Source: Antedon mediterranea
Lineage: Eukaryota; Echinodermata; Crinoidea; Comatulida; Antedonidae
Assembly (NCBI RefSeq): GCF_964355755.1
Contig: NC_092675.1
Span: 5,492,312 to 5,556,311, forward strand
Direction of reading: 5' to 3'
Length of the DNA stretch: 64,000 nt
A program made the position numbers and the translations under genes. Shown here in pieces: positions 1 through 13,300 of this stretch; positions within the stretch are counted from its first letter, which is position 1, and every line of letters begins with the position of its first letter. A model generated the notes under the pieces. That model made no database searches. It was not told the origin of the DNA and saw nothing but the letters and a program-made list of their open reading frames with translations.

Positions 1-175
1 TGATGACATATCACTACTATGTTTGGGCATATCACTACCATATTAGGACACTGTTTTTTGTCAAACTAGTTTGATAGCGTGTGCAAATGTGTTCTAGATA
101 ATTAAGTTGAGAGAAGGCAATAGAATTTAGATTAGATGGTGGTGGAAAAAAATCACATTGACTCAATAATAATAT
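1..175 (-). mobile_element. TTAA foldback MITE plus linked unit (truncated by window edge)
   Basis: Bases 1-92 are the right arm of the family described at 8504-8670. They are followed by a ~90-bp unit (AATTAAGTTGAGAGAAGGCA and onward) that also sits next to the copy at 9751-10045, in the opposite orientation. Confidence 0.8.
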
Positions 176-1210
176 ATTCATGTTTTGATGCATAACTTGT
201 GCCATTCTTAATTACAATTTAGTCTTAATAAACACCACGCTGCACACAGTACCACACTGCACTATGTTAATGATACTAATGCATGTTAATAACACTTTTT
301 AGGAGATATTTACAGGGTTAGGTTTAGTTATATTTAGGAGTTAGGTAGGAGTTGAGTATTAGCATTTAGGTTTAGGCACATGTCATACTACTATTATTCT
401 GGTGGGAAACCAATTTTTATTAACTAAAGCTATGGCAAACTATGTAAAAACAGTAAATTACACAAATTTTCTACACAAAATATCTTTTTAGCAATACTTG
501 ACAATTACATTATACTGTCATGTATGGTCTCTGAAAGATAACCAATTTTCTAACAGTTTTCAAAAGTTGTGTTATACAATATTTTTTTCTCAAATTGGCA
601 ATCTCAAAAAAAGAACATCATTTTTTAACATAACCTTATTTAAGTGCCTATTGGCCTATTTGCGATGACAGGTTTTAATCATAATAGGCTGATATTATTA
701 TTACTTTCACGATCCTTTTTTTATTTTTTTTTTATTCATCTTTGCAAGTCATCATTATCTAGGAAAAAGAGAAGTAAATAGTATGTCTCGTCTGGTTGTC
801 GTGGCAATTCAAAATAAATATGTGCATTGTTTTTCCAGGGAGTTGTTATTAGATAATAACAACTCCCTGGTTTTTCATTCCACACAAATTTAGTTTTATT
901 TGTGCAGGGAGTTGTTATACAACTCCCTGATTTGTGCATTAATCTCTTTTCTTGTGGTAAACAAATCCTAAACTTTAAAACAGAAAAAACTGTTTATACC
1001 TTTTTACATTGTTTATTTAACAGGCATTGCTTAACATATGCCAATATCAATATAGTTGCGTCGCAGTCATTCCAAGTTAGGAGATCTGGATTGGTTTAAG
1101 TATAATTAATGCATAATTTACATTTAAAAAGAGAAAGACACACATATGGTTAACATTTAATAATAATTTATTATAATCTTTCTTCATACATCATTTATTT
1201 TTATATTCAG
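176..1210. other. PALD1 intron, no feature recognised
   Basis: AT-rich. A small inverted repeat around AACTCCCTGG/GGGAGTTGTTAT at 834-930 is the only structure. No exon fitting the expected upstream paladin segment could be identified. Confidence 0.5.
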
Positions 1211-1366
1211 GATGTTATCTTTATGAACTTAAGAGATGAACCTGTACTGTTTCTGAACCATGACGGTGATCTAAAACCATACACTCCACGTTTTAAAGAC
1301 AGCTTGTTACAAAACATCACGTCAAGATCAAAACCAAAGCAGGTTGAAGCAGCTATAGCAAAAGAG
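1211..1366 (+). CDS. PALD1: PALD1 exon (visible residues 1-52)
   Basis: Starts after a TTCAG acceptor and ends before GTATTA; 52 whole codons, phase 0 at both ends. Encodes the NLRDEPVLFL strand and the YTPR segment, matching VREEPVLFL and YTPR of vertebrate paladin. It is the first exon visible; no upstream exon could be recognised in 1-1210. Confidence 0.93.
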
Positions 1367-4300
1367 GTATTAATATTTTTTTTATTTTAATCAAACCACC
1401 CAGTGAGCATATGATTGAATGTATGCGCAGCATTTATATGTATAATATATATATAAATCCAAAGGCAAATTACTGAAAAAATGACAATGCTGTGGGTATC
1501 AGTGGCTGGATCTCAATGGAGATACAAAATAAAAGCGAAAAGCTAAATCAAAACGAGAAGTAAAACAGCCAGAAAAGTTAGCAGAGCTTTCGGGCAACAC
1601 TAGCCCTTCATCAGTGCAAATATATATATATACAATATTGATTTAGCTTTTCGTTCTTTTATTTGCATCTCCATTGAGATCCAGCCACTGATACCCACAG
1701 CATTGTCATTTGTATCTCCATTGAGATCCAGCCACTGATACCCACAGCATTGTCAATTGTATCTCCATTGAGATCCAGCCACTGATACCCACAGCATTGT
1801 CATTTTGTATCTCCATTGAGATCCAGCCACTGATACCCACAACATTGTCATTTGTATCTCCATTGAGATCCAGCCACTGATACCCACAGCATTGTCATTT
1901 TGTATCTCCATTGAGATCCAGCCACTGATACCCACAGCATTGTCATTTGTATCTCCATTGAGATCCAGCCACTGATACCCACAGCATTGTCATTTGTATC
2001 TCCATTGAGATCCAGCCACTGATACCCACAGCATTGTCATTTTTCAGTAATTTGTATTTAGATATATATACAATATTAGAAATTTGTTTTATGTGTACCA
2101 GAGTTCGGAAAATTTAAATAGCAATAAAAATATATATTATTAAAAAACTTATACAAAAATGTATAGCAAATATATTTGAAGATTATTAATAATTATCATT
2201 ATATTTCATTAATTGTAGATATTTACTTTATATTTCATGTGACTTAATTTAATAGTTAATTGTTCTATGTTTGTACTACATATCCTAGGTTAAACAAGAA
2301 ATAAATAAATTTAAAAAATAACATTATGAACAATATAATTGTGTAAATAGTGAACACAAGCAAATTGATTTAAATGGTGCGAATAGTAAATTCTAATATT
2401 AACATATACAATTACCAGATCTTGATTTATTACTATGATTTTAAATATTGCCTGTAAACGCTGTTTTAGTATTGGTTTAGATATTATAGTCATATATTTC
2501 ATTTTCACAATCTTCGGTTATTCTATTAAAACAAGCTGTGATAACAGTTAGAGCAATGATTAGTTAAACACAATAATATATTATTTATTATAAATGCTAT
2601 TTGCTGTCTGACATTGTATATAATAAACACTAAGTAGAGCAGCACAATCTGCAGACACTTCTTGTAACAAAAATGTATTCGATGGAAACTACAGTGATTC
2701 TGAGAAATTTACCGCTGTAGATTTGGATACATATTTCTTTACAGAAAATTACCAGTTACTTTATTTTTACCATTTTGTTAATTTGACTGAAAACTATTGT
2801 TTTTATAATACCTTGGTACCGTATTTGTATTTTTTTTAATGTTTTAAACTTACACATGCAGGTGTTATATATCATAATGTTTTTGAAGAAATTTAAAAAG
2901 TATGATTTTTTAGGTGGAAAATGGCTTCTATTTTGCATACAAAATGCTTTAACTTAATATATGCTTTGTGAATTGATAGTAATGATGTGTCCATGGATTT
3001 GATAAATCTAATTTGCTTGACTTTTGTTTTTGTTTTTCCCATAGTAGATTAATGTACTGTATTATTGTCTAATAGTAGAAAATAATTGTTTTATATTTAT
3101 TATCTGACCTCTATTTGATGTTTTATCCTGATGCAGCTGCTTCAATGACCTTATTAAATTGATAGTTTAATGTAATATATTATATACAGTTCAATTGCAA
3201 CACAATCCATACATTATATTTGTATCACCTAGGAAATATTATACAAATAATGAATGTTTTAATGAAGAGAATATTTCATGATTTAGAAGATTGAGTTTCT
3301 ATTTAACAAGACAGAGCTGCGTTACATAGGACATATATTCGGGTTTATATATAAATTCAATGGCAAATTACTGAAAAAATGACAATGCTCTTGGTATTCG
3401 GGTGTATATATAAATATAAATCAAAAGGCAAAATACTAAAAAAATGACACGGCTAAATCATAATCACAAATAAAAAAGAAAAAACATAAATCAAAACTAT
3501 AAAGTTTTGTAAAAAAGTCAGACAAAAATTGCTATATTTGTGTACGTTAAAATTATTAGAATTAGTAGAATTTTTATGTATATGTATTGCATTGATATTT
3601 AAAAAATATGTTCAATATTATGAGGATTATTATTTGTTCTGTTACCGTATATAAATAATGTATTTGCGTAGTTGTACTGTGTATTCAACTTTGGCATTTT
3701 CAGCAAGTTTCCGGGGAAATATTGATATATATGTTGTCGTGTTGCTCTATTCTTTAATTCATCATTATTGCATTTATTATAAGTCAAATAAACAGTGTTA
3801 TAGATTTGTTTATTGTTAATGGTTGCCAAGAAATTTAATAAAACCTGTATCATTTATGTTTGAAACGTTATTCCTACAAACAAACTGATAAATCTTTTGT
3901 AGAAAAAATGTATTATCAGCATTGTCATTTTTTTCAGTAATTTGCCTTTGGATTTAATATATATATATATTAAATCCAAAGGCAAATTACTGAAAAAAAT
4001 GACAATGCTGTGGGTATCAGTGGCTGGATCTCAATGGAGATACAAAAATAAAAAGCGAAAAGCTAAATCAAAACGATAAAGTAAACAGCCAGAAAAGTTA
4101 CCAGAGCTTTCGGGCAACACTAGCCCTTCATCAGTGCAAATATATATATATATATACTTTTTTTTATCAGTTTTATCGTTTTCTAGACGAAGGAAAGAAA
4201 TGAAATAAGAGTGGGTTGACAGAAAACCGTGTTTGTGGTGACGGTGTTCCAAAATTTCGCACTAAAAACTAAACATGTAAATACGTGTTGGCGTTAATTG

Positions 4301-7300
4301 TTTTGAATGTTGACAGAGTTTGCCTTCTCTATCTTGTTTTGATGCTTCAAACATTCAAGATTTTACACCTGTTTTTTACCTTTTTTTTTAGGTCATACAG
4401 ATTGCAACAACAGATGAAGACAACCAGTTTTATTTCTATAATGATGTCATGAACTTGATGGAAGACCCACACAAATATCATGTACAGTTCTTTGATGACT
4501 TTCAAACAACAGAAGAGGTCTATGCCCAATATCTACTCTCTAGGCCCAAGACAAAATACTTACGACTGCCCTTCTGCAGTAGCAGTTCACCTTCAGAGGA
4601 CGCTGTGGACAGTTTTCTCAGTCTTGTAAAGGTATGAATATGTAATCTTATTTCGTGCCTAGCTTACCTGGATAAACCGACAGTAGCCCTTTCTCGAGCG
4701 AGATGTAACTCAAAAAGTAGAAATTGTATGTGTTTTGTTTATTTTGTGCTCAGCTTACCTTGATAAAAACTAACAACAGCCTCTGCTCAAAGAGCTATAG
4801 ATATAAAAAAAAATATAAAATTCATAAATTAAAAATGTCTATTTATTATTTATTGTGTATAAACTATTAATGTGTTGAAATAACTACTAATAAATAACTG
4901 TCACGCTATCTACTGTAATGTAATGTATGATTTCATATTATTGATTTTCTTGACCCATACTTTCATTTAAAATGTTTATCAGGTTATTAAACTCATTATC
5001 TAACTCAGGGTCACAATGCAGATATTGTTCTATTGCAGCACTTTAGAATTATTGTAGACCTATTTAACAAAAGTCATGTATTTTCTAAGTTAAATGATAT
5101 TCTGTTGATTTAAGAACTCTCACTGTTTTTGTTTTGATTTTACAATGCTTTACATAATTGCTTCTTTGGACATTATATTAAGAGGGTGGCTAGCTTACTA
5201 CAACAAACCGACAAATCGACAATAGCTTATCTTTCCGATATTTTATTTCACATAAACATGATGGTGAAAAGAAATGAAACAATGGGATGTAGAAATGGTC
5301 TCACTAGAAGGTGTGGTTTGCAGAAGATTCCATAATTTGTTTATGTAAATGTATCCTTATTGTGGAAGAGGAAAAAGAAGAAACACAAACCCATCATTCC
5401 ATCTATTCAAGATATATTTTTAAAAATTAAATAAATAAAACTGAAAATGATCTCTCTTTGCCATTAGCAGTATGTATATTTTATAAAATATTTCATTCCA
5501 TAGGAAATGCCTGGCTTCTTTGACCATGCGAACACAACCTTACCAGCTTTTGTTGTTAATTGTCAAACTGGCCAAGGACGAACAACAGTTGCGATGGTCA
5601 TGTGTTGTCTACTTCTATCACATAAAAGAGGATATCAGGAACAAATCGGGTAAATATTCATATTTAATTTTTCTATGTTGTTTCTATTGTAGTGTGGTTC
5701 TTAATATTTTGAGATCACCAGAGATATTCTGTGCAGACCCCTTCGGTTCTTTGCTGAGATCACCAGAGATATTCTGTGCAGACCCCTTCGGTTCTTTGCT
5801 GAGATCACCAGAGATATTCTGTGCAGACCCCTTCGGTTCTTTGCTGAGATCACCAGAGATATTCTGTGCAGACCCCTTCGGTTCTTTGCTGAGATCACCA
5901 GAGATATTCTGTGCAGACCCCTTCGGTTCTTTGCTGAGATCACCAGAGATATTCTGTGCAGACCCCTTTGGTTCTTTGCTGAGATCACCAGAGATATTCT
6001 GTGCAGACCCCTTTGCTTCTTTGCTGAGATCACCAGAGATATTCTGTGCAGACCCCTTCGGTTCTTTGCTGAGATCACCAGAGATATTCTGTGCAGACCC
6101 TTTTGGTTCTTTGCTGAGATCACCAGAGATATTCTGTGCAGACCCCTTTGGTTCTTTGCTGAGATCACCAGAGATATTCTGTGCAGACCCCATTGGTTCT
6201 TTGCTGAGATCACCAGAGATATTTTGTGCAGACACCCTTGGTTCTTTGCTGAGATCACCAGAGATATTCTGTGCAGACCTCTTTGGTTCTTTGCTGAGAT
6301 CACCAGAGATATTCTGTGCAGACCCCTTTGGTTCTTTGCTGAGATCACCAGAGATATTCTGTCCAGACCCCTTTGGTTCTTTGCTGAGATCACCAGAGAT
6401 ATTTTGTGCAGACCCCTTTGGTTCTTTGCTGAGATCACCAGAGATATTCTGTGCAGACCTCTTTGGTTCTTTGCTGAGATCACCAGAGATATTCTGTGCA
6501 GACCCCTTTGGTTCTTTGCTGAGATCACCAGAGATATTCTGTGCAGACCCCTTTGGTTTTTGCTGAGATCACCAGAGATATTCTGTGCAGACCTCTTTGG
6601 TTCTTTGCTGAGATCACCAGAGATATTCTGTGCAGACCCCTTTAGTTCTTTGCTGAGATCACCAGAGATATTCTGTGCAGACCCCTTTGGTTCTTTGCTT
6701 ATAGTCTATGGGATCAGTCTGTTAAGTATGTAATAATCTTGTAAAATTACAGAATATTGTTTTTTTTAAATTTTCTACCTCATGGTCTTGCTTTTTATTT
6801 TCATAAAGTAGAAACTTCAAGACCCCCATAATGTCCCTTTAATAGGTGTGTTCCCTAAATAGGTTTTGGCTCTAATGTTTAAACATAAATTTCCCCTCAT
6901 TCTTTTCACAGAAAAGGGGTGTCACAAAGGAGGGGTAATTCTTCTCTGTAGCTATAAATTTATAAATTAAATAGAGGGTGTCATTTCAAGTATATTAGAA
7001 ACTAACTAAAACTTTTTTTCAGTGGTGCTAAAATACCAAAGCATGAAGTGAAAAAGGAAGAACAAGGGCAGTTCCTGAGCGTATGTAAACTAGTAGAATT
7101 GTTACCAAATGGCTTGGAGATACAGAAAGAGGTAAGAATAAGATTTTATTCATCTTATCTAAGATAAAGCTTTCAGTCTGACATTTAACTCGTCATGATT
7201 TCCAGTTAAATATGTCTGTTATATTTTTGGTTAAATTTAAAAGTGATTTATGGTAATTGAAACTTTACGTTTGACTAATGAAACAAAACTATTTGATGCA

Positions 7301-10300
7301 TAGGGTGATCAAAGATTGTATACAACAATCTTAATCGCCTATTCCACACGTAATGCTAAATAGCATATCATGTATGCACAAAATAGTAAGTAATTCTGTT
7401 TTTTTCACTTCTTCTATCATTCTTCTCAATACTGGTACAAAATCAGAAAATCGATTGGGTAAACGTTGTACACATTGTTCATTGAATGGCTGCAGTGAAA
7501 TAAGCTAAAATTTTACATTTATTGTAGAAAAATGTAGTTAACACTGCAATAATAATGTTGACACGTTCCCTTTAGTTTAACACTTCGATTTACCATCTCC
7601 CTATTTCAAAATCCTATATCCTAGAAATATAATTATGAGTTTAGAATACAAATTTTGAAACATGGTATATTATCTATTCTGTGCAGATATTTCTGTCGTA
7701 TCTGTCTACCGTATGATTGACTTTCTTATTGGGTAGTGAATACTTGATTAAATTGTTCAATGTAGCAGTGATACAGGACATGTAAATATTGACTCCATTT
7801 TAGCTGACATAACCATGTTGCTTGTTTTCATTAAGTATTCTATATGATGCTAGACATTAAAGGGACAGTTAAAACAGTATGTCCTTACAAATAAGTGTTT
7901 GTAAATACTAACATTTAAAGTTGATTCTTAAACTTACTGCCAGTCAGCATTTTAATAATAGATTCATTAATTTTTAAATTAAAATTTCAAAGATTTTATT
8001 TTATCTATCCACAACAATAATTTATCTTAAGACCATTTTAAATTCTCTATTCCATTTCCGGAAAGGAATGGAAATGGATTCCCAGTAATGTAAAGGATTC
8101 TTATTTCTGATAAACTTATAAATTAAAACCTATTATATCTTCAAATTGCATGTTATGTGAACATTACATTGAATATCATATTACCTTCAGATTTGTTACT
8201 GCATAATACACAAACTGCTTGTGGATACTGTAATATATTAGACACTGATACATGTTAGGCTATTAAAGAAATAACCTTTATTTGCCTTGGACAAAAATCC
8301 TTTTAACGATAGAATAAATTTAACTATCGTCATATGTGTCAATCATTTCAACATCTTTCTTATATGTAGAGTGTTGCAGTATTTGTTAAATAATGTTTAG
8401 TTTCATTAAGTTAATAATTGCGTAGTTTAAAACCTTCCCAGTACAAATTTCGATGCTCCAGTACTCCCAACCAACAACAAAAAAGACATCAATATAAACA
8501 TTCTTAAGCTCTGTCTACAATATCAAACTTTATGTGACAAAAAAATGTGATATGCCCATATATGGACATGATGATGTCATATCACTACTGTATTTGGGCA
8601 TATCACCACCATATTTGGGCAAATCACACTTTTTTTGTCAAACTAGATTGATAGTGTAGACAGAGCTTTACAGTTGCAGTCATTTGATACCCCATGTGTT
8701 TTAACAAACTAACATCCTACAAGGGACATTTAGACCTCTTTTTTGGCACTATTTTGGATCCAAGTTAGCAGATAATATTAAAACTTACATATTCTCAGTA
8801 CAATTGTAGTCATTTCGATACCCCATCTATATGCATACAGTAGGAGGAATGTTTATAACATGCAAGTTCTATCTATTATAATATACTGTACCACGATATA
8901 ACACTTCCCCTTTATCCAAATTTACAACTGGTCCTAAGCTAAAGCTTGGTTTCCACTAGGACGCAACGCAAGGACATAAACGCAACGCAACAATTGACCA
9001 ATCCAAGCGACAGTTCAGATAATCTATCGCTTGTGATTGGTCAAGTTACTTACGTTGCGCTTACGTCTTAGTGTTGCATCCTTGTGGGAACCAAGCTTAA
9101 GTGTTGAAAAATTAGAGGTTGCTCATTCTATGCTTTAATCCAGAGACTTTCTTTTATACGATTGTCCCAATTAAATTAGAGGAACCTGCATAGATCAAAA
9201 TTATATATCATTATTGAAATGGTGTAAAGCTTTTATGCTTTCAAATAAATTAATCAGGATGTGATTTTCAAAGCATGCCTGTTAGAGATTATGATTATTG
9301 TTTTTGATACAAACAAGGTTATGACTTGAACTGGTAAGTGTTTAATATATTATGTTGTTGATCTCATTTTCCAATGGATTAATTAAATGCAAACTCTCAA
9401 ATTCAAGGCAGGTATAAAGTGTAATTACTTATTACCTCTTACATGGAGTCATGCTCTTGAGAAAACAGGTTGTTAATTAAAATATCTCTTTAATTCTGCT
9501 GCTGAGTGCTTGCAAAGTGTGGTTTCATCATTCAAGTTTCATGTTAATATCGTACTGAATACCCCACAAAAATTAATTTTAATCCCTAAGTGAAGATCTT
9601 CTGTTTTAAACTTTCATCTGTTCTTGCCTAAATTTACACCATATTCATTATTTTAAAAACATTATAGGAGACAATTGATTCCAAGTTCAACTTCAGGTTT
9701 ACACCTTTTCCCAAAAGTATATTGATGATATATTTGAAAACAAAGCAAACTAAAGCTCTGTTTACACTATCAAACTAGTTTGACAAAATATATTAATTAT
9801 AGAGTTAATGTGATTGTTTCCACCAGCATCAAATCTAAATTCTATTGCCTTCTCTCAACTTAATTATATAGAACACATTGTACTTAAAGCTCTATCTACA
9901 TTATCAAACTAGTTTGACAAAAAAAGTGGCCAAATAGTGATATGCTCAAATATGGTAGTGATATGACATCATCAAGTCCATACATAGGCTTATCACTATT
10001 TTTTTTTCACGTAAAGTTTGGTAGTATATGTAGACAGAATTTAAAGCAGGCTGTGAAAGTAATTATGTATGCAAACTAATCAAACGATTGCATACAGCAT
10101 CAACACCATTAATTAAACACACACTTTAAAGTGCGTCATATTATGCAATTCTGTCAAAATTAGATCGATATTTGTTGAAACATCCAATCAATTAAGTGTT
10201 TTAATTGTCCATTAACTGAGTATATGAAATGAAACCAAAATATATAACAAATTTAATCAATATAGAATGTTTGGTTTGTGTGGTTGTGTTTTGATTGAAA

Positions 10301-13300
10301 TCAAAATAAAAACAACTGAAACGAAAATGAAATTAAACCAGTAGAAACAGACTTAATTCATGTTTTAGAAAATTATATCAACATATGAAAAAATAATACA
10401 CATATGGATTTTCTAATGTCATTCTCTTTTATCGCATAGTAATGTTTTGATTTTAATTTGTAGATTTTTTCTCTAATGAAATCTGACTTTACTATGTGGA
10501 AGAAATAAATTACATAAGATTTCTAAGAGTCCATTAGTTCTCTTCTTAATATCCATTAGTGTAATAAAGAAATAAGTAATCTGAATTTCTTAAAATAAAA
10601 TCAAGATTGCTGGTTCTGAGATTTTCAATTTTGAATTTCCATTCTAAGCTGGTAATAATTATACTTGTTAACCTTGGCAAAATGATCGTTGATGGTTGCT
10701 AAGGTAGTTGATTAAAGCTATGTTTGTCTTGATTGGTTTTTGACGCATTATTTCCGTATTTGTTTATTTGAGTTTTGAGTATCACATCATGTTAATATAT
10801 GGTGTTATTCACCTTAACTGAATTAAAGAAAATCATTATAGTTCATGAAATATAAATGTATCTCATAATCCAGTGCTCATAAACACCATATTATTCCATT
10901 GCTCAAAAACATGTGGTAAGCAAACAAATATGCCATTCCAAAAAACAATACAAATGCAATACGTAGCAACAAATGCCATACTAATTACAAGACATGCCAA
11001 TGCTAATTACACTATAGTTTAATAATATTATTATTAATATTTTTTGTATTTCAATGTTTTTTAAAGGGGCAACTGACTCTTAGAGTTATAGTAATTGTTT
11101 TTCTTTAGTTGCCCCTAACCACTTGTGCTTTGTTTCTGTTCTGTTGGTTGAATAAATAAATAAAAAATGAAATGAAAATATATAAATAATAATTGTTTAT
11201 GAGTGTAATGGTACAAATAATTGCATGAGGTGAATGATGAAAGGGGATATTTCAACAACGCAAAGCCAATAAAATGACAGGAATTTATGTAGGTGTTAAT
11301 ATATAATAACATATATTTATGAATTTTTTTTAGGTTGATGTTATGATTAACATCTGTGGAGAATTAATCAACATACGTGAAGAAATGTACGACAGTAAAA
11401 ATAAAATGACTAATTTACAACAGGATTATAACATTAATGTAAGTTACTACTTTGGGAAAGATACTTGGATACCTTTTGGATATCAACGCCCTTGTGTTTG
11501 ATATACACCCGATCGATAATAACAAATAACAATCGGTCAAACTTTCCACTTTTCATATATTATTGCTACTGTAGTGAGTAAGCCAAATGCACAGGGGTTC
11601 ATCCATTCCATCAACAATCTTCGACATTACTATTTATAACATCAAAAGATATTCAAACAGCCAGCTGGGTCTCATAAAAAGAACAGTGCATAAAATTAAT
11701 TATAATTCAATAACTTTAATCATTCAACACATTAATGATTGTATATTGGTACAGGTAGCTTAACGAGGAAATGACAAATTATTTTAGTCATGTGTAAAGT
11801 GATTTATATTCTGTAGTTATATAATTATTTTAATTGTATTATGTGAAGTATATTTGAAAACTGTATTTTCTTGAAAAGGAAACTGAAGAAATAAGTTATT
11901 TAATAATAAAACTTTGCAATCAAGTTTCCTACAAATCCACAACAAAATCCATGTTGAAGATGGTTGAAACTCAATTTAATTTAATCTCTTAAAATAAATT
12001 GATATGTATGTATCAATTATCAAAGCAACATAAACAGAAATAGTTTTTGCATCCTATTAATGTCTTAGAACCTAGATTTTCATCATAAAAGCAGGATATG
12101 AAAATGTGCACATTTTTAGATTCAGCAAACTTAGTTGGATATTGTAGGTAAAAAAAAGTAAAAAGTTTCATAATTCATAATTTCATTCATAATTTCATTC
12201 ATAATAACCATAAACAATGGGATTTCTTTTCAGTTATGGCATCCTCCACTATCTACAGCTATTTTGACCTTCATTCAGATCCAAGCATCTGAATATTGAG
12301 ATACCCCTCATGAAATAATCTCTAATCAAATGTTGTGTTTGTAGACCCATAATCTTTCAAATTGTAATATTTTTATTGCAATACACGTTTTTCAGGGAGT
12401 CAGTGCAAGGTCATATTTTCTATCTAGAACTCTCAAATACTTGGAACGATACTGTTTTCTCATCATTTTCAATGCCTACTTACATGATCAGGTTAGTTTT
12501 ATTTTATCCTCAACTGTTGACAGATTTACACCTAGTATGCATTCACATAGTGCATATTTACTTCAAGGCCGTAGCGAGAGGTTAGAAACAGACGAGGAAA
12601 AGATGCTTTAAATATAATCATTAATATAAAATATGACAATCTATGCTGGGGAATTGAGGTTGGTGGTGAAAATTGAACATTTTAGACGCAGCATGCTGGC
12701 TACGGCCCTGTACATGTTTTCTAATTTTATGTAAATTGTTTTCATTAGATTTTTTTATTTACAGCAAGAAACTTATAAAAATATAGTTTGTTTATTAGCA
12801 ACTTATTGTTATGTGATAATTATTTATGAATATCATTTAATAATAATAATAATTTTGTAGTTTTCGCAAATGTTTCTTTGTTCATTCCAATCATGGATGC
12901 GGCAACGGCCAGAGTTCGTTCGACTTCTCTCCCAGAAGAACTGTACCCAGGAAAATGCTACAAGTTCAATTTTAACAAAAGCGGGCTGTGTGTTGGTAAG
13001 CTAATGATACTTTCTTTCTTCTTATGAAACATGTTCTGTTGTACTAAATGTACTCTTTAAAATCAGTTAAGATACTAGACAACATGTCTGTAAAGCCATA
13101 CGATATTGTAATATCTTCTATGCATACATATATACATATCTTTCTCTATTATATAAATAATTCAATAGGGATAATAGGGATATTATAGTATAATTTCTCT
13201 ATTATATATAAATAATTCAATTTAATTTTATTTTGTCCTCAGTAAAAAGCAAAAAATATTGAGTGTATTTCATAGAATATAAAAATATATACCGTAATAA

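Noticed and set aside
1030-1094. Possible upstream PALD1 exon (VASQSFQVRRSGL)
   Set aside because: Only a vague likeness to the GMGQPSLSGFRR region, with wrong spacing to the next exon and a poor donor.
1753-1935. Minus-strand repeat peptide GISGWISMEIQ
   Set aside because: Translation of the 47-48-bp array, not a gene.
5520-6733. Long open frames (up to 348 codons) on both strands
   Set aside because: They arise because the 45-bp minisatellite is a multiple of three and lacks stops in several frames. The true paladin frame stops at once after the donor at 5649.
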